Below, piece by piece: positions 1-9,699 of a stretch of 59,911 nucleotides of DNA. Numbering within the stretch: the stretch's first letter is position 1; every line of letters begins with the position of its first letter. This stretch comes from Nitrospira sp. Ga0074138. Its GTDB lineage: Bacteria; Nitrospirota; Nitrospiria; Nitrospirales; Nitrospiraceae. The stretch spans positions 1 through 59,911 of the forward strand of contig LNDU01000028.1 in the NCBI GenBank assembly GCA_001464735.1, read 5' to 3'. A program made the position numbers and the translations under genes. The notes below the pieces were generated by a model. That model did not search any database and was not told the origin of the DNA. It saw only the letters and a program-made list of their open reading frames with translations.

Positions 1-215
1 GTTACGCCGGGGACGCAGAAGGGGATATGGTTTCTCCGCCGGCCTTCCCGAGGTGGAGGCACCTGGAAATCGCCTCTTTGGATGGTTCACGCTCCATTAC
101 TTCAACAGTCCCTATTTGTCAGCGGATAAATTCCGGTTGTAGTCATTCCCTCTTACAACACATCTTTGATGACTATATTCCTGTTCCCACTAGTTCGCTG
201 AACAATACAGGCCCC

Positions 216-1115
216 ATGTCCCTCTCTCCTCTGATTCGCTTCGGCACTTCAACGTGGGCCTATGAAGGCTGGCAGGGACAGATTTATCAGCGGTCGTACG
301 CGAAAACCACCTTTGCACGTGAATGTTTAGGCGAATATTGCCAATACCACTTCAACGGCGAACCGCTCTTTCTGACAGTCGGCAACGATTCGACATTCTA
401 CCGCCCACCCACGACGAACCAACTTGACCGCTATCTCACGCAGATTCCAGAAGACTTCGAGATGTGTTTCAAGGTCTGGGAAGAAATTACCATTCCACGT
501 TTTGCGAGTCACGTTCGCTACGGTCCCAAGGCCGGACAGCCAAATCCCCGTTTCCTTGATGCGAAGCTGTTCAAGGAGCTGGTTCTGGCGCCATACCGTG
601 AAGCCAAATTCGAGCCGCACATGGGGCCGTTCATTTTTGAGTTTCAGAGGCACGGCCTGACCAGCGAGGAGTTCTGCTCACGGCTCAATCGGTTCTTCAG
701 CCAGCTGCCAAATGATTTTCGGTATGCGGTCGAGATCCGTAATGCAGATTTGCTTGGGCAAGACTATCGCAAAGTTTTAGAGTGCCATGGTGTGGCACAC
801 GTCTACAACCACTGGTCCTACATGCCGCAGTTGTTGCAACAGCACAAACGAATGGAAGAACGTTTCACGGCGCCATTCACGGTTGTCCGTCTGCTCACGC
901 CGCTCAACATGAGCTACGAAGCAGCCAAGAAACAAGCAGCCCCCTACAACAAGATCGTGGAAGTGTTGCCTCAGATGCGGAAAGAAACCGTAACCCTCAT
1001 CAAGCAGGCTGTGGGAGAAAACCGACGAGCCTATGTGTTGGTGAACAATCGATCGGAAGGCAATGCGCCACTCACAGTACAAGCACTCGTAAGCCATCTA
1101 CGCCATGAAGAATAA
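216..1115 (+). CDS. DUF72 family protein (YecE-like)
   Basis: The 299-residue product matches the DUF72 family, a TIM-barrel-like fold whose biochemical role is not established. Diagnostic stretches are FGTSTWAYEGWQG near the N-terminus, a central FEFQRHG, and the C-terminal RRAYVLVNNRSEGNAP, which is the typical DUF72 ending. The reading frame is open back to position 27, but those 63 extra codons do not resemble the family, so the ATG at 216, directly before the conserved start, is preferred. A decayed copy of the 3' part of the same kind of gene lies at 55792-56022. Nothing is recognisable in bases 1-215. Confidence 0.85.
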   Translation: MSLSPLIRFGTSTWAYEGWQGQIYQRSYAKTTFARECLGEYCQYHFNGEPLFLTVGNDSTFYRPPTTNQLDRYLTQIPEDFEMCFKVWEEITIPRFASHVRYGPKAGQPNPRFLDAKLFKELVLAPYREAKFEPHMGPFIFEFQRHGLTSEEFCSRLNRFFSQLPNDFRYAVEIRNADLLGQDYRKVLECHGVAHVYNHWSYMPQLLQQHKRMEERFTAPFTVVRLLTPLNMSYEAAKKQAAPYNKIVEVLPQMRKETVTLIKQAVGENRRAYVLVNNRSEGNAPLTVQALVSHLRHEE

Positions 1116-1132
1116 CGACAATGTGAGACCCA

Positions 1133-1807
1133 TTATGCAGGACTGATAATCGCCTCTCCATCCGGTTGGGCGGCATTAATGAAGACGCACCGCCCTTCCA
1201 CTCGCAGCCGGCCTTCAGCAAAGAGCTGCACGGCGCGGGGATAGATCTTGTGTTCTTGCACGAGGATTCTGGCGGCGAGTGTGTCGGGCGTATCGTCGCC
1301 GAGAATCGGCACAGCTGCCTGGATAATAATTGGGCCTTCATCCACGCCTTCCGTCACGAAATGCACCGTACAGCCAGCTAACTTGCAACCCCAATCGATC
1401 GCCTTCTTTTGTACATCCAATCCAGGAAATGACGGCAGTAAGGAGGGATGGATATTCATCATACGATTGGCATAGGCATTCACCAGCACTGCCGTGACGA
1501 TTTTCATGTAACCGGCGAGCAAGACGAGTTCAACATTATGTTGCTGAAGTACTTCCAGTAATGATCGGTCGTAGGCTTCACGGCCGTCCTGTCGTCCGGC
1601 AAATGGCTTCGGATCGACGAACAGATCATTGAGCTCGTGCTTACGTGCCCGCTCCAAGGCAACCGCGTCCTTTTTGTTGCTGATAACGGCAACAATCTGA
1701 GCCTGCACCTGCCCTGCTTCGATCGCATTGATAATGGACTGTAGATTTGAACCTCGGCCGGATGCCAGCACCGCCACCCGCAACGGAGTCTTTCGGCTAA
1801 TCGACAT
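1133..1807 (-). CDS. purN: phosphoribosylglycinamide formyltransferase
   Basis: PurN transfers a formyl group from 10-formyl-tetrahydrofolate to glycinamide ribonucleotide, the third step of purine synthesis, in the cytoplasm. The 224-residue protein has the phosphate-binding ASGRGSN loop at residues 15-21 and the catalytic set N118, H120 (NIHPSLLP) and D156 (VDEGP), all intact. The frame extends 26 codons upstream, but the ATG at 1805-1807 fits the family start and overlaps the end of purM by 11 bases, so the two are translated together. Confidence 0.96.
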   Translation of the reverse strand: MSISRKTPLRVAVLASGRGSNLQSIINAIEAGQVQAQIVAVISNKKDAVALERARKHELNDLFVDPKPFAGRQDGREAYDRSLLEVLQQHNVELVLLAGYMKIVTAVLVNAYANRMMNIHPSLLPSFPGLDVQKKAIDWGCKLAGCTVHFVTEGVDEGPIIIQAAVPILGDDTPDTLAARILVQEHKIYPRAVQLFAEGRLRVEGRCVFINAAQPDGEAIISPA

Positions 1808-2834
1808 ACTCGACCTCCGGCTCCTCTCCGGTGGAGGAAACGATTTCGCCAATCTGCCAGCCTCGGTCTCCCAGCGCTGCGGCACGAGCCAGCACTCCGG
1901 ACACGGAATCAGGCGGGACCACGAGGATCAACCCAATGCCCATGTTGAACACCCGATACATCTCCTCACGATCGACCTGTCCTAACCGGCTCATCACCCC
2001 GAAGATCGGCGGTGCCGACCAGGCCGTCCGAGCAATCTTCGCCCGCACGCCCTTCGGAAACACGCGTGGCAAATTCTCCGTAATGCCCCCTCCCGTAATG
2101 TGGGCGATGCCTTTAATCGGAAATTGTTCGACGAGTGCCAAAATCTGCTTCGCATAAATTCTGGTGGGTGTCAGGAGAACCTCGCCGATAGCCCCCTCAA
2201 GCTCGGAGAGACGGCTGGCAACTGTCAACTTGGCTTGCTCAAACAGCACTCGCCGGGCCAGTGAGTAGCCGTTGCTATGAAGTCCCGATGAAGCCAATCC
2301 GATGACGGCATCCCCGGGCACAATGTGCCGACCATCGATCATCTTTGGGCGATCGACGGCGCCGACGGCAAAACCAGCCAGATCGTACTCCCCATCAGGA
2401 TAGAATGACGGCATTTCGGCGGTTTCACCCCCGATCAGCGCACACCCGGCTTGACGACAGCCGTCGGCGATACCGGCTACCACTTCCTGAGCCTTCGAAA
2501 CGGATAACTTCCCGGTGGCGAAATAGTCGAGGAAAAACAGCGGCTCCGCCCCGCTCACGGCGATGTCATTGACACACATCGCCACCAAATCAATTCCGAC
2601 GGTATCGTGTTTGTCCATCATGAACGCGATCTTCAGTTTAGTCCCAACCCCATCGGTTCCGGATACGAGCACCGGCTCCTTATATTTCCCGGCTTGAAAA
2701 CCAAAGAGGCCGCTAAAGCCACCAAGGTCGGTCAGAACTTCAGAACGAAACGTCGATCGAACAAACGGCTTGATGCGATCGACAAACTCATCGCCTGCAT
2801 CGATATCCACACCAGCATCACGATAGGTCGTCAT
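1797..2834 (-). CDS. purM: phosphoribosylformylglycinamidine cyclo-ligase
   Basis: PurM (AIR synthetase) closes the imidazole ring of 5-aminoimidazole ribonucleotide using ATP. The 345-residue product begins [18 protein letters not shown] and carries family hallmarks: [14 protein letters not shown], the [16 protein letters not shown] segment (read as [14 protein letters not shown]), [17 protein letters not shown] and THITGGGI-like [15 protein letters not shown]. An ATG 29 codons upstream is in frame but gives a non-conserved extension. The start at 2834 has an AGGATA ribosome site. It is first in a two-gene operon with purN. Confidence 0.96.
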   Translation of the reverse strand: MTTYRDAGVDIDAGDEFVDRIKPFVRSTFRSEVLTDLGGFSGLFGFQAGKYKEPVLVSGTDGVGTKLKIAFMMDKHDTVGIDLVAMCVNDIAVSGAEPLFFLDYFATGKLSVSKAQEVVAGIADGCRQAGCALIGGETAEMPSFYPDGEYDLAGFAVGAVDRPKMIDGRHIVPGDAVIGLASSGLHSNGYSLARRVLFEQAKLTVASRLSELEGAIGEVLLTPTRIYAKQILALVEQFPIKGIAHITGGGITENLPRVFPKGVRAKIARTAWSAPPIFGVMSRLGQVDREEMYRVFNMGIGLILVVPPDSVSGVLARAAALGDRGWQIGEIVSSTGEEPEVEYVD

Positions 2835-2989
2835 GAATAGATATCCTGAAAAATTACGGTTGTGATGAGACTGAAACTCAGCCTTACATATGCTCGGGGC
2901 GCATCTTAACGGAGGGTCCAACAGAGGTCAACGCGGCTGTCTGAAGGCACCCGACACAACTCCATCTACCCCCGCCTTCTGTTTTTTTC

Positions 2990-3017
2990 TTGCCGCTCTC
3001 GGAATACGCCCTATACT
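2990..3017 (+). promoter_or_regulatory. putative sigma-70 promoter of the receiver protein
   Basis: TTGCCG (2990-2995) and TATACT (3012-3017) are separated by 16 bases, upstream of the response-regulator gene. The hexamers match the consensus at 4 and 5 of 6 positions. Inferred by eye only. Confidence 0.4.
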
Positions 3018-3070
3018 AGGATTGTTACATGTCTGCATTTCCGGCGAACAAACCGACCAAGGAGGGGTTG

Positions 3071-3688
3071 GTGGCTATTTTAATCGTTGACGACTCTCCC
3101 GATGAACGTCTGTTACTCCATCACATCTTGAAGACCGCGGGGTATCGGGATTTGATCACGGTCTCCTCCGCTCGTGATGTCTTCATGCATTTGGACTGCG
3201 ATCATGAAGGCGCAAACGGCGTCAAGACGGATCTTATTTTGATGGATATCAAGATGCCGGACATGGACGGAGTGGAGGCTTGTCGTCGCATTAAAGCCAT
3301 CGACGCGTTTGTGGGGATTCCGATTATCATCGTGACGGCGCGGGACCAAAGGGACTTCTTACAAGCCGCCTTCGACGCCGGGGCAACAGACTATATCAGA
3401 AAACCAGTGGAACGGGTGGAACTCTTGGCGAGAGTCAAAGCTACGCTCAAGCTCAAACAGGAAACAGAGGAACGAAATCACTGGGAACAGGAACTGACAA
3501 AAGTCATCAGCGAGCTCGATCGTACCCTGCGCGACATGGCGACATTACAGCAATTGATCCCTGTCTGCCCATCGTGCAAGAAATCTCATCCCGCGCATAT
3601 GTCTGACACCGCTCTCGACGAGTATGTACAGAGCCACCCCCAGACGAAGTTTCAGGATCTCGTCTGCTCCGCGTGCGCCGGGCGCTGA
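3071..3688 (+). CDS. response regulator receiver protein with C-terminal Cys pairs
   Basis: Residues 1-120 (numbered from the GTG at 3071) form a CheY-like receiver: VDDSPDE acidic pocket, phospho-acceptor Asp in LILMDIKMPDMDG, the VTAR switch Thr and the IRKPV lysine. A coiled-coil-like linker (QETEERNHWEQEL) follows, then a C-terminus with CPSC and CSAC pairs that could bind zinc. There is no DNA-binding output domain, so it probably works by protein contact. An ATG at 3029 is in frame, but GTG 3071 has an ideal AAGGAGG five bases upstream and starts right before the receiver fold. The neighbouring kinase/regulator pair is on the other strand, and its cognate kinase is unknown. Confidence 0.85.
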   Translation: MAILIVDDSPDERLLLHHILKTAGYRDLITVSSARDVFMHLDCDHEGANGVKTDLILMDIKMPDMDGVEACRRIKAIDAFVGIPIIIVTARDQRDFLQAAFDAGATDYIRKPVERVELLARVKATLKLKQETEERNHWEQELTKVISELDRTLRDMATLQQLIPVCPSCKKSHPAHMSDTALDEYVQSHPQTKFQDLVCSACAGR

Positions 3689-3705
3689 TCCTGCCGCTGC
3701 GATCC

Positions 3706-5097
3706 TTAGCTTTCCGGACGCATTTCCACATCGAGCAATTTAATCTTCCGGTGAAGATGACTTCGCTCGATCTTGAGATCGTCCGCGGTCCGTGAAATAT
3801 TCCAATGGTGTTCCCGAAGTTTACGGCTGATGTATTCCTTCTCGAACGCATTCCGAGCATCTCGCAAGGAGTCATAGGATTTACTGAGAAGTGGATTGGC
3901 CGTGTGATTGCCCACCGACACCACCCCGACGGTTCGTCCCTGTAGCGATAAGGTAGCCTGCGAGGCGTCGATCACAAATCCCGGCACCATGATCATGAGC
4001 CGCTCGATCAAATTCCTCAATTCCCGGATGTTCCCAGGCCATTCGTATTGCTGAAATACGGCCATCGCCTCCGGCGAGACTTCCTTCATTCGCAATCCTT
4101 GCTCTTCGACATGCGTCTTCATGAAATGCCGCACAAGAGCCGGAATATCTTCTCGCCGCTCCCGCAGTGGAGGCACAACGATCGGGACCACGTTGAGACG
4201 GTAGTACAGATCCTCTCGAAAATGTCCCTTGCCGATTTCATTTTCCAAGTCCTTGTTCGAAGCCGCCAGCACCCGCACATCGACCTTCATCAATTTGGTC
4301 CCGCCGACTCGCGTGAACTGCTGTTCCTGTAACGCCCGCAACACTTTTGCCTGCGTACTGAGGCTCATGTCGCCGATTTCATCCAGAAACAGCGTGCCCC
4401 CATCGGCCTGCTCGAACTGACCGCGCTTCATGGATGTGGCTCCGGTGAAAGAACCTTTTTCGTGACCGAACAATTCGCTCTCAATCAATGTCTCAGGGAT
4501 GGCGGCACAATTGACGGCCACGAACGGATGATCCGATCGGGTGCTGTGCATATGAATGGCTCGAGCGACCAACTCCTTCCCTGTTCCGTTCTCCCCCCCG
4601 ATCAATACCCGACTGTTCGTGGGGCCTGCCGTTTCGATGAGCGTCCGTAACCGCAGCATAGCCGGAGACTGTCCGACCAATTCGAACTTTTGCTGAACCT
4701 TGGTCCGCAACGACCGGTTCTCTTGCGCCAATCGGAACTGCTCCAACGCTTGCTTCACACGGAACGTGACATTCTCCAGCGACAACGGCTTCTCGATGTA
4801 GTCGTACGCACCCAGCTTGATGGCTTTCACGGCCGTTTCGATGGACCCATGCCCGGAAATCATCATGACCTGCGTCGCAGGCACAAATTCTTTCACCCGA
4901 CGTAGTGTCTCCAGTCCGTCCATTTCCGGCATCCAGATGTCCAGAATCATAAGATCCGGCGGATCGGTCCCATAGATTTTCAACGCCTCGACCCCATTGG
5001 CGGCTACTGACACCTCATACCCTTCATCTTCGAGGATGCTTCGCAGGGACGTGCGAATCGCCTCTTCGTCGTCCACCACTAGAATCGATGCCGACAT
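3706..5097 (-). CDS. NtrX/NtrC-type sigma-54-dependent response regulator
   Basis: This 463-residue transcription activator has a receiver domain (phospho-acceptor D53 in LILDIWMPEMDG), an AAA+ sigma-54 interaction domain with Walker A GGENGTGKE, and a Fis-type C-terminal HTH (RTADDLKIERSHLHRKIKLL). The sigma-54 contact loop reads GSFTGA instead of the usual GAFTGA. The frame runs 89 codons further upstream without conservation, so the ATG at 5097 is used. It lies 40 bases downstream of the NtrY-like kinase and forms a two-component system with it. The domain order suggests NtrX, but the regulated genes cannot be read from the sequence. Confidence 0.9.
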   Translation of the reverse strand: MSASILVVDDEEAIRTSLRSILEDEGYEVSVAANGVEALKIYGTDPPDLMILDIWMPEMDGLETLRRVKEFVPATQVMMISGHGSIETAVKAIKLGAYDYIEKPLSLENVTFRVKQALEQFRLAQENRSLRTKVQQKFELVGQSPAMLRLRTLIETAGPTNSRVLIGGENGTGKELVARAIHMHSTRSDHPFVAVNCAAIPETLIESELFGHEKGSFTGATSMKRGQFEQADGGTLFLDEIGDMSLSTQAKVLRALQEQQFTRVGGTKLMKVDVRVLAASNKDLENEIGKGHFREDLYYRLNVVPIVVPPLRERREDIPALVRHFMKTHVEEQGLRMKEVSPEAMAVFQQYEWPGNIRELRNLIERLMIMVPGFVIDASQATLSLQGRTVGVVSVGNHTANPLLSKSYDSLRDARNAFEKEYISRKLREHHWNISRTADDLKIERSHLHRKIKLLDVEMRPES

Positions 5098-5137
5098 ACT
5101 CCCCCTCTCCTTACCGCGTACTTCCCACCGGCCTACA

Positions 5138-7471
5138 CTACACCGGCAAATCGAATGTAAATACGGCACCCTTCGGATGATGGTTTCCGACTTGGATCTG
5201 TCCATCATGGTCCGTGATAATCCGGCGGACGATCGCCAACCCCAACCCGGTTCCGGTCTTCTTACGGGTAAAATACGGCACAAACAACCGTTCCTGATCC
5301 TCCGGCGTGATCCCTGGCCCCTCATCCGCGACGGCGACGACCGCGCGACGGCGTTTCGTATCATACTTCGTCCCGACCCACAGCCGCCCTTTTTGATTCA
5401 TTGCTTGCACCGCGTTGTCGAAAAGATTAACAAACACACGTCGCAGTTGTTCCCGGTCGAAATTGATGGCCGGCAGATCCTCATCCAGTTCCACAATAAG
5501 CTCAATATCCTTCTGCGCCTCGCGATAGAGGGTTGCCACTTCCCGTACGACGTCGTGCAGGGATTGCCGCGTCATTTGCGGAACAGGCAGGCGGGCGAAT
5601 TTTGAAAATTCGTCCAGCATCTGTTTCAGACTTCCGACTTCGTTGATGATGACATTCGTGGCGTCGTCGAACACCCGGTCCAGGTCAGGGGACTTCTCGA
5701 AAAATTTCTTGCGTAATCGCTGCGCCGATAGTTGAATCGGAGTCAGTGGATTCTTGATTTCATGGGCGACGCGCTTCGCGACTTCCTGCCAAGCGGCTAC
5801 CTTCTGCGCCTTGATCAATTCCGTCAGATCTTCAAAGACCAAGACAAACCCCAAGTCCTTGTTCGCCTCATCCCTCATGCGGGAACCTTTCAACCCAATC
5901 GTGATCAGCTTCCCTTGGATATCCAGCTGTCCTTCCAAGTCCAAAGCGTCGCGCTCATCGGCCAGCATACGGTCATAGGCGGTCTGAAACGAGTCGAGAC
6001 CAAACTCCTTGAACACCTCATTGGCCGGCCGGCCTCTGAACCGGTCGGCAGCCAACCCAAGAATGCGCTCGGCCGATGGGTTGAAGGTGGTGATTGTTCC
6101 ACTCCGATCGATCGAAACTAGGCCAGCGGCGATCGTGTCGACGACTGTTTCGATATAGGCACGTCGGCGATCCAACTCGACATTGGTGTTCCGTAGAGTC
6201 AAGTTGGCTTCCTCAAGCTTCGATTTGCCCCCCTGCAGATCCTGCGTCATCCGATTGAACGACTCGATCAACGTCCCGATTTCATCGGTTGCCTTGGCAT
6301 CAATCTGCACCGACAGATCGCCCTGGGCAACAGCTTCGGTCGCTTCCGCCAACCGTTGAATCGGAACGGTGATACCGCGCGCCACATAGAACCCGAACCA
6401 CGTCGCACTGAAGAGAATCAAGACCGCCACAACAGCCACGAACAGGTACGCCCCGGCTTTGATCGGGTTTTTCATCGCCTTGATCTGCTTATACGCCGTG
6501 TATTGTCGACCGATCCCCTCCATCTTGGTCAACAGGGATTCAGGAACGTAGGTTTCCACGACCACAACCCCCTCGATCTCACCTCGCCGACTTCCTGAGG
6601 CCACTGGAATGGCGGCGCGCACTAACCGTCCCGTCTGGGCCTCCTGGACGGAGGTAAACTCCTGCTTCCCATTAATGACTTGTAGGACTAGCTGACTGAT
6701 CGGCAGATCCAACACCCCGGACGGAATGTCACCATCAAGCGCCTTGGTGAGGGTCTCCATCTTGCTTGAAAACACTTCGATCCCGGCAACGCCGTATTCG
6801 ATACGTTTCCGGGCCATCGCGGCAATCAAAAGATCCCTCTGGACGGGAGTCAACAGGTCTTCGCGAAACAGTTCTTGAGAAATCGCCCGTGCGCTGTTCA
6901 CCGCGAGCGCGACATGCCCCGCATGCTGCATGCGAGCCACCTCGTACGAATCTTTCATCACCTTTTCAATATGCTCACTGAACCAGACATCAACCGCCTT
7001 GTTGACCAGCCCACTCGCAACGATTGCCAGGAGCAGCGTCGGGATCAACGAGAACCCGATAAAGGCCGCGATGAGCTTGGTGCGAAATCCTGACCCAACG
7101 AGACGGTGCCGGCGTTCGAAATAGGCCTTGATCAGATTCCTGGACAACAACAATACCAACACAACAAAGCCGATCAGGTCTAAATTGACCAGCAGAAGAA
7201 CCAGTGCGTAGCTCGTCGTCGGCAGGAAGGAGCCGCTCTCTTCGGAGCCCGGCGCAACAACTTGCGAGTAATACAGCGTGAGGGCCACGCAGGGGACCAG
7301 GAGGATGAGCACGATCCAGACAGGGCGAAGATGAGGTGGTTTTCGCTCCGGCTTCTTCGGTTGGTCGGCCAAAACTGTACGGACGTGACCGCCCATCACC
7401 ACGGGCAGAACCTCAGGAAGTCCTCCGGAGGCTGGTCCCAATGCACCAGTGGGATGGTTGAGCTCTGGCAT
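5138..7471 (-). CDS. NtrY-like membrane sensor histidine kinase
   Basis: The 777-residue kinase has an N-terminal membrane part (hydrophobic segments near residues 50-70, 85-110 and 130-155), a roughly 150-residue extracytoplasmic region, another membrane segment near 330-355, a HAMP linker, a PAS domain (TVVDTIAAGLVSIDRSG onward), the dimerisation/phospho-acceptor helix with His in VAHEIKNPLTPIQL, and a HATPase domain (NLFDNAVQAM; DEGPGI; GTGLGLAIV). This is the NtrY layout. It is the first gene of the pair with the NtrX-like regulator and has a good sigma-70 promoter 50 bases upstream. Confidence 0.92.
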   Translation of the reverse strand: MPELNHPTGALGPASGGLPEVLPVVMGGHVRTVLADQPKKPERKPPHLRPVWIVLILLVPCVALTLYYSQVVAPGSEESGSFLPTTSYALVLLLVNLDLIGFVVLVLLLSRNLIKAYFERRHRLVGSGFRTKLIAAFIGFSLIPTLLLAIVASGLVNKAVDVWFSEHIEKVMKDSYEVARMQHAGHVALAVNSARAISQELFREDLLTPVQRDLLIAAMARKRIEYGVAGIEVFSSKMETLTKALDGDIPSGVLDLPISQLVLQVINGKQEFTSVQEAQTGRLVRAAIPVASGSRRGEIEGVVVVETYVPESLLTKMEGIGRQYTAYKQIKAMKNPIKAGAYLFVAVVAVLILFSATWFGFYVARGITVPIQRLAEATEAVAQGDLSVQIDAKATDEIGTLIESFNRMTQDLQGGKSKLEEANLTLRNTNVELDRRRAYIETVVDTIAAGLVSIDRSGTITTFNPSAERILGLAADRFRGRPANEVFKEFGLDSFQTAYDRMLADERDALDLEGQLDIQGKLITIGLKGSRMRDEANKDLGFVLVFEDLTELIKAQKVAAWQEVAKRVAHEIKNPLTPIQLSAQRLRKKFFEKSPDLDRVFDDATNVIINEVGSLKQMLDEFSKFARLPVPQMTRQSLHDVVREVATLYREAQKDIELIVELDEDLPAINFDREQLRRVFVNLFDNAVQAMNQKGRLWVGTKYDTKRRRAVVAVADEGPGITPEDQERLFVPYFTRKKTGTGLGLAIVRRIITDHDGQIQVGNHHPKGAVFTFDLPV

Positions 7472-7520
7472 TCACTCGTCCTCTAGAGACTATGGCTACA
7501 TGGAAACAGGAGCCTGTCTC

Positions 7521-7549
7521 ACTATAGCCGACTTACAAGACAGTCTCAA
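7521..7549 (-). promoter_or_regulatory. sigma-70 promoter of the NtrY-like kinase gene
   Basis: On the minus strand TTGAGA (7544-7549) and TATAGT (7521-7526) are exactly 17 bases apart, 50 bases before the kinase start. Each hexamer differs from the consensus at one or two positions. Confidence 0.55.
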
Positions 7550-7612
7550 AGTTTGCCGCACAACTCGCAGCATCCAAAGACCAGGCGGCATATAGGACCG
7601 AAAGATGGGATA

Positions 7613-7993
7613 CTACTTCGGTGATGCCAGCGTGACATACTTCATGCGAAGCGCATAGAGCATGTCACGCAGGACCGTCTGTTCATCAGGGGTCAGATTG
7701 CCTTTTGTCTTGTCTTCCAAGACAGACAACAGATCGATGATTTCCTTGGCTTGAGGCAGGTTCACAGGTATCGATGCCTGGCTCGGGTCCAGTTGCTCAC
7801 CCATGAGCATGAGCGACGACGAGCCCAATGAGATCACAAACGATGAGAAGGTGACCGGAGGCGCATGCGCTGGTTCCGTCGATGAGGTCGCGGAGATCGA
7901 CTGTTTTGAAGTCGACGCTGCGACCGGAGCAGCCTCGGCTCCTCCGCTGGCTCGCCGATCACGAACAACAAACCCTTGCTCCTCCTCTGCCAT
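7613..7993 (-). CDS. DUF1844 domain protein
   Basis: The product has 126 residues. Residues 1-45 are polar and low in complexity, and residues 46-120 match the DUF1844 pattern: a TFSSFVISLGSSSLMLMGE hydrophobic stretch, then IPVNLPQAKEIIDLLSVLEDKTKGNLT and LRDMLYALRMKYV. The function of this family is unknown. The ATG at 7993 has a GGAGAGAGGGG ribosome site. The open frame upstream of it (to 8164) overlaps mazG on the other strand and is not used. Confidence 0.75.
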   Translation of the reverse strand: MAEEEQGFVVRDRRASGGAEAAPVAASTSKQSISATSSTEPAHAPPVTFSSFVISLGSSSLMLMGEQLDPSQASIPVNLPQAKEIIDLLSVLEDKTKGNLTPDEQTVLRDMLYALRMKYVTLASPK

Positions 7994-8130
7994 TTTTCCC
8001 CTCTCTCCGATCACATTCCCAAATTTTCCCCGTACCCTACCATAGGGTCTATTCGGTCGCAAGGCGTGACAGAGATTGAAGAGACCATCATACTCGGTAT
8101 AGAGTGGCACAGCATCAGGCCCAGCACAGG

Positions 8131-9054
8131 ATGAAGGAAAAGCGGTCGCCTTCAATGTCGACACATTTCACAAAAGTTGTTGAACTGATGGCTGCACTCC
8201 GCGCACAAAACGGTTGTCCGTGGGACCGGAAGCAGACTCACGAGTCATTGAAACCCTATCTCCTTGAAGAAACATACGAAGTCCTCGAGACCATCGATCA
8301 GCGGGACAAGGAGAAGCTTCGTGAAGAACTTGGGGATGTGCTTCTCCAAGTCCTATTCCACAGCCAGATCGCCGCTGAGACCGGCTCCTTTACAGTTGAG
8401 GACGTAATTGAGACGCTCACCACAAAGCTGATCCGTAGACACCCTCATGTGTTCGGTACCGGCGACCCGACCGGACAGGTCTCGAATAGTGAGCAGGTCT
8501 TGGCCCAATGGGAAGACATCAAACGCGCGGAGCGGGAAGCCGCCGGCAATACACAATCGGCCCTTGATGGAGTGCCGAAGACCTTGCCGGCATTGTTGCG
8601 GGCCTATCAGATACAGGCACGAGCAGCCCGAGTCGGCTTTGATTGGCCGCAGAGCGAGGCCGGTCTGGAACAGATCCTCGCAAAGGTGGCTGAAGAAATT
8701 GGCGAACTGCGCGAGGCGCTGACGCCACATCTAACGGGGACGGGATCGGAGTCTCATCGGCCCGATTCCAATCCCGATTCCAATGAGGAGATCGAGAACG
8801 AGTTGGGTGATCTTCTGTTCTCATTGGTCAACCTTGCTCGCTTTCTCAAGGCAAATCCGGAAGATGCGCTGCGCCGAGCCACGAACCGTTTCATCGATCG
8901 TTTTCATCTGGTGGAAGCACAAGCCACGGAAAGGAGGCGGTCGTTGAAAGACATGACGCTGGCCGAAATGGACGAGCTGTGGGATGAAGCCAAGCGACGG
9001 TTACAAAGACCACAACCGGATACCACCTCACACGCTGGAGATCGCGCCCCATGA
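8131..9054 (+). CDS. mazG: nucleoside triphosphate pyrophosphohydrolase
   Basis: MazG hydrolyses (d)NTPs to monophosphates and pyrophosphate, clearing aberrant nucleotides. The protein (about 307 residues) has two MazG modules: residues about 10-130 with CPWDRKQTHESLKPYLLEE and EELGDVLLQVLFHS, and residues about 190-280 with KVAEEIGELREAL and ENELGDLLFSLVNLARF, each giving the metal-binding EExxE/ExxD helices. A 20-residue polar insert with a DSNPDSN repeat separates the halves of the second module. The start could also be 8155. It overlaps the next gene by ATGA. Confidence 0.93.
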   Translation: MKEKRSPSMSTHFTKVVELMAALRAQNGCPWDRKQTHESLKPYLLEETYEVLETIDQRDKEKLREELGDVLLQVLFHSQIAAETGSFTVEDVIETLTTKLIRRHPHVFGTGDPTGQVSNSEQVLAQWEDIKRAEREAAGNTQSALDGVPKTLPALLRAYQIQARAARVGFDWPQSEAGLEQILAKVAEEIGELREALTPHLTGTGSESHRPDSNPDSNEEIENELGDLLFSLVNLARFLKANPEDALRRATNRFIDRFHLVEAQATERRRSLKDMTLAEMDELWDEAKRRLQRPQPDTTSHAGDRAP

Positions 9055-9668
9055 CGAAGGACGAAGGGCCCTACGAAGAGGGAAAGCGTGCCGGCGCTCA
9101 TCCGCTGCTTGTGGTATTCGGCATCCTCATGGGACTCTGGTTGTTCGTGGCCCTGATCGTCCCCAGTTCGAGGAACAAACAAGCCGCTGGGACGGAGGGT
9201 CCCAATGTCTCGGTCATCGAGGATCCGGAAGCCGCGCCTGTCATGTTTAAGGTCCAGACGACTATCTTGGAGATGAATACCCTGGGCTTAATCGTTCCCT
9301 CGCAAGCGACGGATAGCCAGATCGTCGCTCTCTTGAAACGCCTCAAGCAAGCACGCCTGAAGGGCACCCTCGGTGAACTGCTTCCATCGACGACACCCGG
9401 CCACAAAATGGGTGATCACACCATTGCCGACATCTACATCTTTTCAGACAAGCAACTCGCGGAAGCAGATACGATCCGTACCCTGACACGGGGGGCCCAT
9501 GCGCCTGGGACGCTTTACCCGAACGCCGTTCCGTTCGAGGTGGCCATGGAGCAAGTTCGTGGCTACTACCGTATCGACTTGAATGATACCGGCAGCCCGG
9601 ACAAGGGATCCCTCGGTTTCGCCGACGAATCAGGTGTCCACTCGAAACACTACAAAAGAATCTTTTGA
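9051..9668 (+). CDS. single-pass membrane protein of unknown function
   Basis: This 205-residue protein was not recognised. It has one hydrophobic segment (residues about 18-40, HPLLVVFGILMGLWLFVALI) and a soluble C-terminal region predicted to lie outside the membrane. Its end is polar (DESGVHSKHYKRIF). Its ATG lies inside the mazG stop, so it is translated with mazG. The composition and codon use resemble its neighbours, so it is likely a genuine gene. Confidence 0.7.
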   Translation: MTKDEGPYEEGKRAGAHPLLVVFGILMGLWLFVALIVPSSRNKQAAGTEGPNVSVIEDPEAAPVMFKVQTTILEMNTLGLIVPSQATDSQIVALLKRLKQARLKGTLGELLPSTTPGHKMGDHTIADIYIFSDKQLAEADTIRTLTRGAHAPGTLYPNAVPFEVAMEQVRGYYRIDLNDTGSPDKGSLGFADESGVHSKHYKRIF

Positions 9669-9699
9669 TGGATCGGTTAGCGCCTGGTCCCACAGAAGC

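Noticed and set aside
27..215. Upstream extension of the DUF72 frame
   Set aside because: Sixty-three codons are open but do not resemble the family; ATG 216 abuts the conserved start.
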